A DNA stretch of 23,201 bases, taken from JBHHYS01 sp046757645 (lineage in GTDB: Bacteria > Acidobacteriota > Terriglobia > Acidiferrales > 2-02-FULL-67-57). Below the pieces are notes generated by a model, which worked only from the letters and a program-made list of their open reading frames with translations, was not told where the DNA came from and did not search any database. Position numbers and translations under genes: made by a program. Shown in pieces: positions 14,464-21,367 of this stretch. Location: positions 1 to 23,201 of the forward strand of contig JBHHYS010000039.1 of assembly GCA_046757645.1 (NCBI GenBank). The letters are read 5' to 3'. Position 1 is the stretch's first letter. The number at the start of each line of letters is the position of its first letter.

Positions 14464-15864
14464 GTGGTATCAGAAGCCCGCAGGCGTCCCCTGAAGCAGC
14501 TGGCGCGGGAGATATTTCTGGCCACCCTGGCCGAGGTGGACGTGCCGCGCGCCTTTGATCGGAAGCTCGAGCTGCGCGGCAGCAGGCTCCACTTCGGGAC
14601 GGAAAGCGTGGAGCTCGATGCTTTCCGGCAGATCTGGGTGGTCAGCTTCGGCAAGGCGGCCTGGGCGACGTTTCACACCCTGGGGGCGCTGCTGGGGGAG
14701 AAGTATCGGCCGAGCCGCGGCGTGGTGGTGTCGAACGTGCCCCCGCCGGCTGCGGGCGAAGCCGAGGGGCAGGCGCTTCCGGATGGATTCATTGCCTACC
14801 AGGCCGGCCATCCTTATCCCAACCAAGCCAGCTTGTCGGCGGCAGAAGCGATCCTGCAACTGGCGCGGGATGCCGACGAGAAGACACTGCTGATTTTTCT
14901 GATTTCGGGAGGCGGCTCAGCGCTGGTCGAAAAGCCCTTGGTCGAGGGCGTGACGCTTGAAGACATGAAGGCGCTGAACCGGGTGCTGGTGGGCTGCGGC
15001 GCCTCGATTGATGAGATCAACGCCATCCGCAAGCACCTCTCGGCGGTCAAGGGCGGGCGGATGGCGGAAGCAGCGCCGAAGGCGCACAAGGTGACCGTCT
15101 TGCTCTCCGACGTGCCGGAGGGCCACTGGGCGACCATCGCCTCCGGGCCCACCCTGCCGGACCCGACCACGGTGCATACCTGCTACGAGGTGGCGGAGCG
15201 TTACCACTTGCGGGAGAAGCTTCCTCCCGCGATTCGCGTGCTCTTGGAGAAGAAGAAGCTCAAAGAGACGCCCAAGGCCGGGGCGCAAGCCTTCCAGCGC
15301 GCGCAGACTTTCCTCTTGCTCAGCAGCCGCGACGTCCTGCATGCCGCCCACCGCGCCGCGGGCAAGTGCGGCTTCCTCCCGGAATGCGAGATGAGCTGCG
15401 ACGACTGGGAGCTTGCTCGGGCGGCTGAGTGCCTGCTGGAGCGGCTGGAGGAGATGCAGGCCGAATCGGCCAAGTGGGAGAGCCCGGGGCAGTCCTCCTC
15501 CGCCAAGGCTGCGGAGGGCCAGCCGGTGTGCCTGATCTCGGGCGGGGAAATCCTCTGCCCGGTTACCGACGAGGGGCAGGGAGGGCGCAACCAGGCCTTT
15601 GTCCTCTACTGCGCGGAGAAGATCGCCGGCCGGGAAGTGGCGGTCTTGAGCGCCGGAACGGACGGCGTGGACGGCAACAGCCCTGCGGCGGGCGCGGTGG
15701 CCGACGGGGAGACGATTCGCCGCGCCCGCGAGAAAGGCCTCGACCCCCGGGACTACTTTCGCCGCAGCGACTCCTTCCACTTTTTCGACGCTCTGGGCGA
15801 CACCATCGTCACCGGCCAGCAGCCGAACAACCTCCGCGACCTCCGTCTGCTCCTGGCTCGCTAA
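14464..15864 (+). CDS. Glycerate 2-kinase (MOFRL family)
   Basis: The 466-residue enzyme phosphorylates D-glycerate to 2-phosphoglycerate with ATP, delivering carbon to lower glycolysis. The N-terminal domain carries VVSFGKAAW, AGHPYPNQAS, LIFLISGGGSALVEKP, INAIRKHLSAVKGGRMA and LLSDVPEGHWATIASGPTLPDPTT. The C-terminal MOFRL domain has CLISGGEILCPVTDEGQGGRNQ and VLSAGTDGVDGNSPAAGAVAD. The start is GTG 14464, with GAGGAG about 12 nt upstream. Around residues 340-353 there is an in-frame peptide SSSAKAAEG, encoded by a palindrome, which looks like a repeat insertion in a surface linker between the helix ECLLERLEEM and the strand VCLISGGE. Neighbouring glycolate oxidase and glyoxylate reductase genes fit a glycerate pathway. 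Confidence 0.92.
   Translation: MVSEARRRPLKQLAREIFLATLAEVDVPRAFDRKLELRGSRLHFGTESVELDAFRQIWVVSFGKAAWATFHTLGALLGEKYRPSRGVVVSNVPPPAAGEAEGQALPDGFIAYQAGHPYPNQASLSAAEAILQLARDADEKTLLIFLISGGGSALVEKPLVEGVTLEDMKALNRVLVGCGASIDEINAIRKHLSAVKGGRMAEAAPKAHKVTVLLSDVPEGHWATIASGPTLPDPTTVHTCYEVAERYHLREKLPPAIRVLLEKKKLKETPKAGAQAFQRAQTFLLLSSRDVLHAAHRAAGKCGFLPECEMSCDDWELARAAECLLERLEEMQAESAKWESPGQSSSAKAAEGQPVCLISGGEILCPVTDEGQGGRNQAFVLYCAEKIAGREVAVLSAGTDGVDGNSPAAGAVADGETIRRAREKGLDPRDYFRRSDSFHFFDALGDTIVTGQQPNNLRDLRLLLAR
15497..15517. repeat. Palindromic repeat inserted in frame in glycerate kinase
   Basis: CCTCCGC (15497-15503) and GCGGAGG (15511-15517) form a perfect 7-bp stem with loop CAAGGCT. It encodes part of SSSAKAAEG in a linker. 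This palindrome type is common as a scattered repeat in GC-rich genomes (recalled). Confidence 0.5.
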
Positions 15865-15928
15865 TGCGAGAAGCGAGACGGTTACGTCGGCGGCTGTCGG
15901 GCCGCCGGGCGAGGTTTCAGTTTTTTGC

Positions 15929-15957
15929 TTGCAACCCGGCGTGTCTTCGGCTAGTAT
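15929..15957 (+). promoter_or_regulatory. Candidate promoter upstream of the HD-GYP gene
   Basis: TTGCAA (15929-15934) and TAGTAT (15952-15957) are spaced exactly 17 bp apart, each matching four of six consensus bases. About 150 nt of leader would follow before the ATG at 16107. The leader holds a CCCGCA...TGCGGG pairing with a long loop but no recognisable riboswitch. Confidence 0.35.
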
Positions 15958-16106
15958 TCGCCCATCTACTTCCTGGGGCAGGGGCCGACAGCAGCCGAGG
16001 GCAATAACGAGAAGGGAAGGTGTGTGTCCCCGCAGAGCTTGAAGGCGAAGTTTTTGCGGGTTAAGTTTTCTCTGAGCAGTCCTCGGTTGGCTGCAGGAGG
16101 AGAGAA

Positions 16107-17066
16107 ATGACAGTGTCGGGAGTGCGCCGTTTGGCGAACGCAAACGCGGAGTTGTGGCTGCTGTTGTCGCTGTTCGCGATCGCTGCCTTGCTGAATTTTC
16201 TGGTGGCCACGCAGCGTATGGTGCTGGGCTTTTACACCTTGCCCACGTTGTTCTCCGCTTACTTCTACGGGCGGCGCCACGCCACCCTGACGGCGTTTGC
16301 CAGCGTGTTTCTGGTGATCCTGGTCGTATACCTCAACCCGGGCATGTTCGGTGAAACCTCGGCCCTGGCCCCCGAAGAGGCCCAATGGTTTGACATCACC
16401 ATCTGGGGCAGCATTTTGGTGGTGACCGCGTACGCGATGGGCTCGCTCTACGAGCACAAGATGGCTCACCTGCGCGAGCTGCGGCAGACCTACCACGGCG
16501 TGCTGCTCATCCTGCAGCACTTCATTTCCAAGGACAAGTACACCCAAAACCACTCCTACCGGGTGTCCGTCTATGCGGCCAAGATCGCCAGCTATCTCGG
16601 CTTGCATCCCGAGCGGATCGAAGACGTGCGCGCCGCGGCCCTCCTCCACGACATCGGCAAACTGGACATCAGCCGGGAGATTCTCTACAAGGCGGCACGA
16701 CTGACCGCGGACGAGTTCAAGAAGGTGCAGGAGCACGTGGAGAAAGGGATTGACCTGCTGGAGCCGGTGGGAGGCTCGTTGCGCCGCGTCATCCCCATCA
16801 TTCTGGCCCACCATGACAAGTTCGATGGGTCGGGCTACCACCCCACCCGCGGGGAACAGATTCCGATCGAGGCCCGCATCATTGCGGTGGCGGATGTGTA
16901 TGATTCCCTCAGCAGCGACCGCCCCTACCGCAAGGCGATGTCGCCCTTCGACATCAAAGAGATCATTGTGAAGGGGTCGGGGACGGAGTTTGACCCCAAA
17001 GTGGTGAAGGCTTTCCTGCTTGCCCTCCGCAAGGGAGAGATGGAACTCCCGGAGGTAGTGGTCTAG
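16107..17066 (+). CDS. Membrane HD-GYP domain protein (c-di-GMP phosphodiesterase type)
   Basis: The product has 319 residues. About four hydrophobic helices between residues 10 and 115 form a membrane sensor-like region. A short helix then leads into an HD-GYP domain with HDIGKLDI (His181-Asp182), EHVEKGIDLL, HHDKFDGSGYH (from His235) and RIIAVADVYDSLSSDRPYRK. The metal-binding HD and HH pairs are intact. The signature GYP reads GYH (residues 243-245) and the usual HHE reads HHD, so activity on c-di-GMP is likely but not certain. The ATG follows a strong GGAGGAG. A GGDEF cyclase gene starts 151 nt downstream, making an opposing synthesis/degradation pair. Confidence 0.88.
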   Translation: MTVSGVRRLANANAELWLLLSLFAIAALLNFLVATQRMVLGFYTLPTLFSAYFYGRRHATLTAFASVFLVILVVYLNPGMFGETSALAPEEAQWFDITIWGSILVVTAYAMGSLYEHKMAHLRELRQTYHGVLLILQHFISKDKYTQNHSYRVSVYAAKIASYLGLHPERIEDVRAAALLHDIGKLDISREILYKAARLTADEFKKVQEHVEKGIDLLEPVGGSLRRVIPIILAHHDKFDGSGYHPTRGEQIPIEARIIAVADVYDSLSSDRPYRKAMSPFDIKEIIVKGSGTEFDPKVVKAFLLALRKGEMELPEVVV

Positions 17067-17217
17067 CCGGAAGGGAAGGCTGCAGCGGCCACCGCCCCAC
17101 TGCGTTGGCCGCGGGCGAGTTGTCCCATTCCTTCCTGGGCTTCAAGTCGGCGGCCAAGCTCCTCACCCATCCAATCCGGGGGTATAGAGGCGCGGTGCAG
17201 CCAAGGAGCCGGGCCCG

Positions 17218-18444
17218 GTGACGTCTGTGATTCTTAGGGCACTCTCCGCGCTGGGCGTGCCGGGGGGATTTCTCCTGCTGGCCGCGGCGTTGTTCTTGCG
17301 CTGGGCGCACCCCGCGTCGGTCGCGGAGGTAGTTCGCGTCTATCCCTATGCGGTTTTTGCGGCCGGGCTTCTGCTCGGCTGGCGGTTCAGCCGCAGCCGA
17401 GTGGTGCTGGCCATCCTGACCCTGGCGTTAGCCGAGCGAGCTTTGTTCCACTTTGCCTCCCCGGCGGCGGGCCCGACCGATGTCGCTCGCCTGGTTTTCG
17501 CTTCCGTAGCTTTTCTGCTGCCGCTGAACTTGGCCGGGTTTTCGCTGTTGACAGCACCGGGCACGCAACTCGGCCGAGACCTTGTGGGTCTCAGCGTGCT
17601 CGCCGGGCAGGCGTTCGTGCTCGCCTCGCTTTGCTTGGCGGAGCCTTCGGTGGCGGCCTCCTGGTTGGAGCGCGCGTTGGTGGAGGCGGGTTGGCTCGGC
17701 TGGACGCCGGTTCCGCAGTCGGCCCTCTTGGCGTTCGGCTTGTTGATTCCGCTCTTCGCGGTGCGGGCGGTGCGGGAGCGCCGAGCGGTTGACCATGGCT
17801 TTCTCTGGGCCCTGGTGGCCGCCTTTTTAGCGCTGCATGCCAGCCGGGGAGGCCCCGCCGCGACTTTCTATCTGGCGACGGCAGGGCTGGTCTTCGTCAT
17901 CTGCCTCATCGAAGCTTCCTACACCCTGGCCTATCGAGATGAGTTGACCCTCCTGCCGGGGCGACGCGCTCTGAACGAAGCCCGGCAAGGCTTGAGCGAC
18001 ACCTATGCGGTGGCGATGGTTGACATTGACCACTTCAAAAACTTCAACGACCAGTATGGCCACAAGGTGGGCGACCAGGTGTTGCGCATGGTGGCCGCGA
18101 AGCTCGAGCGGATCTCCGGCGGGGGCCGCGCCTTCCGCTACGGGGGCGAAGAGTTCGCCGTGCTTTTCCCGGGCAAGGGCGTGGAGGAAGCGATGCCGCA
18201 TCTCGAGGCAGCAAGAGCAACGATTGAGTCCTCGCGCTTCGTGCTGCGCGGGCGCGAACGCCGCCGAAAGAAACAAAGAAAGCTGCAAGCTACCAGCGCG
18301 CCCCGGAGGGGTGTTTCCATTACCGTCAGCATCGGCGTGGCCGAGCCGGACCGGGGCCAAATGAAAGCGGAGCAAGTGATCCAAGCGGCTGACGAAGCGC
18401 TCTACCGCGCCAAGAGAGCCGGACGCAATCAGGTCAAGACCTGA
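17218..18444 (+). CDS. Membrane-bound diguanylate cyclase (GGDEF)
   Basis: This 408-residue protein starts at GTG 17218 (a second GTG three codons later is possible). The first roughly 235 residues form some seven hydrophobic helices. The GGDEF domain follows: LTLLPGRRAL, the metal site VDIDHFKNFNDQYGH, the active loop RYGGEEF at 307-313, and VSIGVAEP near the end. Such domains make c-di-GMP from two GTP. The inhibitory I-site RxxD expected five residues before GGEEF is missing, so product feedback is probably absent. A very basic insertion (RGRERRRKKQRKL) lies between the active loop and VSIGVA. It follows the HD-GYP gene on the same strand. Confidence 0.9.
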   Translation: MTSVILRALSALGVPGGFLLLAAALFLRWAHPASVAEVVRVYPYAVFAAGLLLGWRFSRSRVVLAILTLALAERALFHFASPAAGPTDVARLVFASVAFLLPLNLAGFSLLTAPGTQLGRDLVGLSVLAGQAFVLASLCLAEPSVAASWLERALVEAGWLGWTPVPQSALLAFGLLIPLFAVRAVRERRAVDHGFLWALVAAFLALHASRGGPAATFYLATAGLVFVICLIEASYTLAYRDELTLLPGRRALNEARQGLSDTYAVAMVDIDHFKNFNDQYGHKVGDQVLRMVAAKLERISGGGRAFRYGGEEFAVLFPGKGVEEAMPHLEAARATIESSRFVLRGRERRRKKQRKLQATSAPRRGVSITVSIGVAEPDRGQMKAEQVIQAADEALYRAKRAGRNQVKT

Positions 18445-18506
18445 CCTCGCTGCGTTGACAGTGGGGCAGGGCGATTGCTATCTTTAGGCGCAACCGGGAG
18501 CGTTCT

Positions 18507-18866
18507 GTGCCTTTTTGGAAGAAGAAAAAGTCGAAAGAGTCGCAGCGGCAGCCGGCAAGTTCGGCTGCGCAGAAATTTCCGGCGGAGCAGACCGGCGGGC
18601 CCGAAGTGAAAAGCACGGGTAAAATGGGCGAGGCCGTGAAGGGCGTGCTCTACGGCATGGCCTCGCACGGCCACGTCACCGCAGCCCTCCGCACTCGCAT
18701 GCACATGGAGCACCTGTTCATGTTCATCACCCTGGGTGACATGCTGGGCATTCCGGTGCTGCCGCCCTACTACTCCTTGCGCCTGCTGCCCTACGCGGTG
18801 CCCAACGTGAAAGCCTGGAAGCAGCGGGTGTTTCGCGAACGTGACTTCACCGATGCGATACTTTAG
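18507..18866 (+). CDS. Small protein A of the Get3/ArsA-like cassette, unknown function
   Basis: The 119-residue product starts at GTG 18507, with GGGAG six nt upstream. The N-terminus is very basic (MPFWKKKKSKES), followed by a polar linker. A conserved hydrophobic module at about 67-107 reads EHLFMFITLGDMLGIP, then SLRLLPYAVPNVKAWKQR. The tail is RERDFTDAIL. The module is shared with the minus-strand protein at 21026-21304 (G[DE][ML]LG[IL]P, LRLLPY, P, WK.R), so both belong to one family that I do not recognise. It starts the cassette 76 nt before the first ATPase. The hydrophobic stretch could be a membrane-associated helix pair or a partner surface for the ATPases. No function is assigned. 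Confidence 0.75.
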   Translation: MPFWKKKKSKESQRQPASSAAQKFPAEQTGGPEVKSTGKMGEAVKGVLYGMASHGHVTAALRTRMHMEHLFMFITLGDMLGIPVLPPYYSLRLLPYAVPNVKAWKQRVFRERDFTDAIL

Positions 18867-18872
18867 CGACGT

Positions 18873-18927
18873 GTGTTTCGCTCACCCGAATCCGGGCAGG
18901 CGTGACTTCACCCATGCCATCCTCTGA
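18873..18927 (+). pseudogene. Decayed copy of the 3' end of small gene A
   Basis: After the stop of gene A, GTGTTTCGC (18873-18881) repeats 18828-18836. After an intervening insertion, 18901-18927 translates as RDFTHAIL-stop, against RDFTDAIL-stop at 18840-18866. The first 12 nt are identical. Most later differences are at third codon positions, which implies the copied tail was once part of a translated paralogue. An indel puts the two blocks in different frames, so no gene survives. Confidence 0.65.
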
Positions 18928-18942
18928 GAGACCGCAACTGTT

Positions 18943-19938
18943 TTGATCGAAGGACTGGCCGCATTTTTCCAAGGTCGCCCCGAGATTGAGGTGGTCATCT
19001 TTGCCGGCAAGGGCGGCCTGGGAAAGACCACCAACAGCGCCGCGCTCAGCCTTTCGATGGCCGAGCAAGGTCGCCGCACCCTCTGCTTTTCCACCGACCC
19101 CCAGGCTTCGCTCTCGGACGTGTTCGAGCGGGACATTTTCGGTCGCGGGGTGGTGGAGCTGCGGTCGAACCTGCAGGTAATCGAAATCGACGCTGACCAG
19201 CGGGTGCGCGACTACCAGAATCAGGTCAAGCAGAAAATCCGCTCTATGTACGGCCGGGAAGAAATTCCTCGGGAGATCGAGGAGTACATCGATTCCACCT
19301 CGGCTGAGCCGGCGATGTACGAGTCGGCGACCTATGACGCCATGGCCGAGCTGGTTGAGCAGCGCCACTTCCAGTTCTATGTTTTCGACATGCCGCCCTT
19401 CGGCCACGGTGTGCGGATGATCGCCATGGCTGACATCCTGGCGCGCTGGGTGGAGAAGATCACCGAGACCCGCGAGCAGGTGGCCGAGTACGAAGCGGTG
19501 GCCGCCTCCCTCAAAGGCGGCGCCCAGCAGGAGGACACCGTGCTGGCCGAGCTGCTCGACATCCGCCGGCGCATCAAGACATTTACCGATTTGCTCACCG
19601 ACCGGCGCCGCACCGCCTTCTTCATGGTGCTGGTTCCGGAGCGCATGGCGATTCTCGACACCGAGCGCGCCCTGGAGATGTTCGCCAAGCTGGGGCTGGA
19701 GATGAGCGGCCTGGTGGTGAACCAGATCTATCCCCGCGAACTGCTGGCGCGCCCCGGCATCAGCGACCTCATCAAGAGCCGCATCGAGATGCAGCAGCAG
19801 CATTTGGAAGAAATCGCCCGCAAGTTTGGCTCCGCGGTGCTCGCTGCCGTTCCCATGTACTCGCAGGAACCCAAAGGGTTTGAAATGCTGAAGCAAGTGG
19901 CCGCCGACCAGAACCGGCCGCGCGACGCTTTCGGCTGA
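18943..19938 (+). CDS. Get3/ArsA-family ATPase 1 (canonical switch I)
   Basis: This 331-residue cytoplasmic P-loop ATPase of the SIMIBI class starts at TTG 18943 and has no strong ribosome site. The deviant Walker A is GKGGLGKTT at residues 22-30. Switch I STDPQASLSDVF retains Asp52, the residue that corresponds to catalytic Asp57 of yeast Get3. The switch II equivalent is FDMPPFGHG, with Asp149. The dimer-zinc CxxC of Get3 is absent (only one Cys in the chain). Family members move or chaperone membrane clients or oxyanions. No ars genes are nearby, so arsenite export is not supported. The second ATPase follows 14 nt later, so the two probably work as a heterodimer or paired complex. The role of the flanking small proteins is unknown. 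Confidence 0.87.
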   Translation: MIEGLAAFFQGRPEIEVVIFAGKGGLGKTTNSAALSLSMAEQGRRTLCFSTDPQASLSDVFERDIFGRGVVELRSNLQVIEIDADQRVRDYQNQVKQKIRSMYGREEIPREIEEYIDSTSAEPAMYESATYDAMAELVEQRHFQFYVFDMPPFGHGVRMIAMADILARWVEKITETREQVAEYEAVAASLKGGAQQEDTVLAELLDIRRRIKTFTDLLTDRRRTAFFMVLVPERMAILDTERALEMFAKLGLEMSGLVVNQIYPRELLARPGISDLIKSRIEMQQQHLEEIARKFGSAVLAAVPMYSQEPKGFEMLKQVAADQNRPRDAFG

Positions 19939-19952
19939 CGAAGAGGGTCGGG

Positions 19953-20972
19953 ATGGGAGCTGACTTGGGACAACAACTGGCGCAGCGCCCACGGTTGAAG
20001 TTTGTCTTCCTCGGCGGCAAGGGCGGCGTAGGCAAGACGGTTGCGGCGGCCGGCTTGGCCTACCACTTCGCCCGGTCGGGCGGGAAAACCCTGCTGGCCT
20101 CGCTCAACCCCGTGCACTCGCTCTCCAGCCTCTTCCGGCAGGAGCTGGGGGGCGGAAAAATTCGTCCCGTGGCGGGCGTGGCCAGCTTGGACGCCGTCGA
20201 GGTGGACACCGGCGAGATCATCGCCCGCTATCGGGAAAACATCGCCCAGCGGGTGCGGGAGTTTCTGAAGTGGGCGGACATTCCTGTGGAGCCCGGCCCG
20301 TTCGTAGAAATCGCCGTCACCAACCCCGCCTTCGAAGAGTCGGCCATGTTCGACAAGATGATGGACATGGTGCGGGACGAGGCCGGGCGGTACGAGCGCG
20401 TGGTCTTTGACACCGCGGCGGTGGCCAACGCGGTGCGCCTGATCGGCCTGAGCAAAATTTACGGGCTCTGGCTGGCGCGCATGGTGGAGACGCGCAAGGA
20501 GGCACTCTCCATCAAAGTGCAGCTCGCCTTCCGCAAAGAAAAAGTAATGGAAGAAGTAAAGAAAGACCCGCTGCTGGCTGACCTGTTGGCGATGAACGAA
20601 AAGTTCACCGCAGTGAAAAAAATTCTCGTTGATCCTGCGCAGACTGCGTTTTTCTTTGTCACCTTACCGCTGGCGCTGCCCATCTCGGTGGTGAAGCGCT
20701 TCATCGCCATGGTCCGCGCCTATGAGATTCCCATCGGGGGCGTGGTGGTGAACCAGGTCATCAACCGCGGCGTGGTCGAAGCCCACGCCGAGGATGAATA
20801 CCTGCGCAAGCACTTCGACGAGCAGCTTGGTTACATGCGCACGATTCAGTCGGACCTAGGGGAGTTGGTTTCAAGCTACGTGCCGCTCTATGCGGGGGAG
20901 GTGAGCGGCGTCGACGCGGTCGCGCGCCTGGCCGACGATATGTTCAACTTCCACCCCGACGCCCTGCGCTAA
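19953..20972 (+). CDS. Get3/ArsA-family ATPase 2 with Asn in place of the switch I Asp
   Basis: The second ATPase has 339 residues. Walker A is GKGGVGKTV at 22-30. The switch I motif reads SLNPVHSLSS, with Asn52 (codon AAC) where family members have STDPAHSLSD. The corresponding D57N change in yeast Get3 abolishes ATP hydrolysis, so this subunit may bind nucleotide without turning it over. Switch II FDTAAVANAVRL retains Asp153 but loses the Gly-His of PTGH. There is no Cys at all, hence no zinc site. The start ATG 19953 follows GAGGG. It is cotranscribed with ATPase 1, which keeps its Asp, which suggests an active/inactive pair (inference). Confidence 0.87.
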   Translation: MGADLGQQLAQRPRLKFVFLGGKGGVGKTVAAAGLAYHFARSGGKTLLASLNPVHSLSSLFRQELGGGKIRPVAGVASLDAVEVDTGEIIARYRENIAQRVREFLKWADIPVEPGPFVEIAVTNPAFEESAMFDKMMDMVRDEAGRYERVVFDTAAVANAVRLIGLSKIYGLWLARMVETRKEALSIKVQLAFRKEKVMEEVKKDPLLADLLAMNEKFTAVKKILVDPAQTAFFFVTLPLALPISVVKRFIAMVRAYEIPIGGVVVNQVINRGVVEAHAEDEYLRKHFDEQLGYMRTIQSDLGELVSSYVPLYAGEVSGVDAVARLADDMFNFHPDALR

Positions 20973-20990
20973 CCCTCCTCGCCACTTCCA

Positions 20991-21011
20991 TTCCTCTGTG
21001 TCTCTGTGGTG
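20991..21011. repeat. TTCCTCTGTGTCTCTGTGG dispersed repeat
   Basis: This pyrimidine-rich short sequence, whose complement is CCACAGAGACACAGAGGAA, is of a type scattered between genes in many bacteria. It sits between the convergent ends of ATPase 2 and small gene B. It is related in style to 11445-11470. Confidence 0.45.
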
Positions 21012-21025
21012 CGAGGGGGGAAGTA

Positions 21026-21304
21026 TCAGTGGGAGTCTGGGACGTGCTCGATCACATCCGGTTCGGCGAGCTGCCGTTTCTTCCACTCCTCCAACTCGGG
21101 CAAGACGTAGGGCAGCAGGCGCAGGGCAAACACGGAGTTCATCAGCGGCAGCCCCAGCAGCTCCCCATAGATGATCAGCAGAAGCGCGTCTTCCTGCCGG
21201 GCGGCGAGTTCCCGGTTTTCGCGGTAGAGATCGAAGGCAAACAGGCCCCAAAAGAAATCCCGCAGCCGCTCCCGGAAACTTTTCGGCCCCTCTCGCTCCC
21301 TCAT
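21026..21304 (-). CDS. Small protein B, homologue of small protein A, unknown function
   Basis: The gene encodes 92 residues from ATG 21304; an in-frame ATG at 21313 would add three residues but overlaps the putative -10 box. The N-terminus FRERLRDFFWGLFAFDLYRENRE is amphipathic. The core DALLLIIYGELLGLPL, ALRLLPYVLPELEEWKKR aligns with protein A (FMFITLGDMLGIPV, SLRLLPYAVPNVKAWKQR), with the invariant block LRLLPY and a following WK.R. The tail is LAEPDVIEHVPDSH. It converges on the ATPase pair, with its stop 54 nt from the stop of ATPase 2, and is divergent from lutA. The longer ORF to 22243 runs antisense through lutA and is spurious. Function is unknown; the shared module links it to the ATPase cassette. 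Confidence 0.75.
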   Translation of the reverse strand: MREREGPKSFRERLRDFFWGLFAFDLYRENRELAARQEDALLLIIYGELLGLPLMNSVFALRLLPYVLPELEEWKKRQLAEPDVIEHVPDSH

Positions 21305-21307
21305 CGC

Positions 21308-21365
21308 CGCCATTCTAGCACGCCGGCGCGGTTTGTGTTTTCTTCGGGCCGCACCTAGAATGGCG
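21308..21365. promoter_or_regulatory. Divergent promoter region with 11-bp inverted repeat, probably leaderless starts
   Basis: CGCCATTCTAG (21308-21318) and its exact complement CTAGAATGGCG (21355-21365) face outward. Each contains TAGAAT, five of six matches to a -10 box. The right box ends 6 nt before the lutA ATG and the left box 7 nt before the ATG of small gene B. For lutA a TTGTGT lies 17 bp upstream as a weak -35. Neither gene has a Shine-Dalgarno sequence, so leaderless mRNAs are likely. Confidence 0.5.
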
Positions 21366-21367
21366 CC

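Noticed and set aside
15865..16106. c-di-GMP riboswitch in front of the HD-GYP gene
   Set aside because: The conserved GEMM core sequences are not present; only a weak long-loop pairing is seen.
14917..16143. 408-codon minus-strand ORF across glycerate kinase
   Set aside because: It is antisense to a conserved kinase and the following intergenic region, with no recognisable domain.
18943..20972. Arsenite efflux operon
   Set aside because: There is no arsB, arsD or arsR nearby, and both proteins lack the cysteines of ArsA metal sites; Get3-like pairing is the better description.
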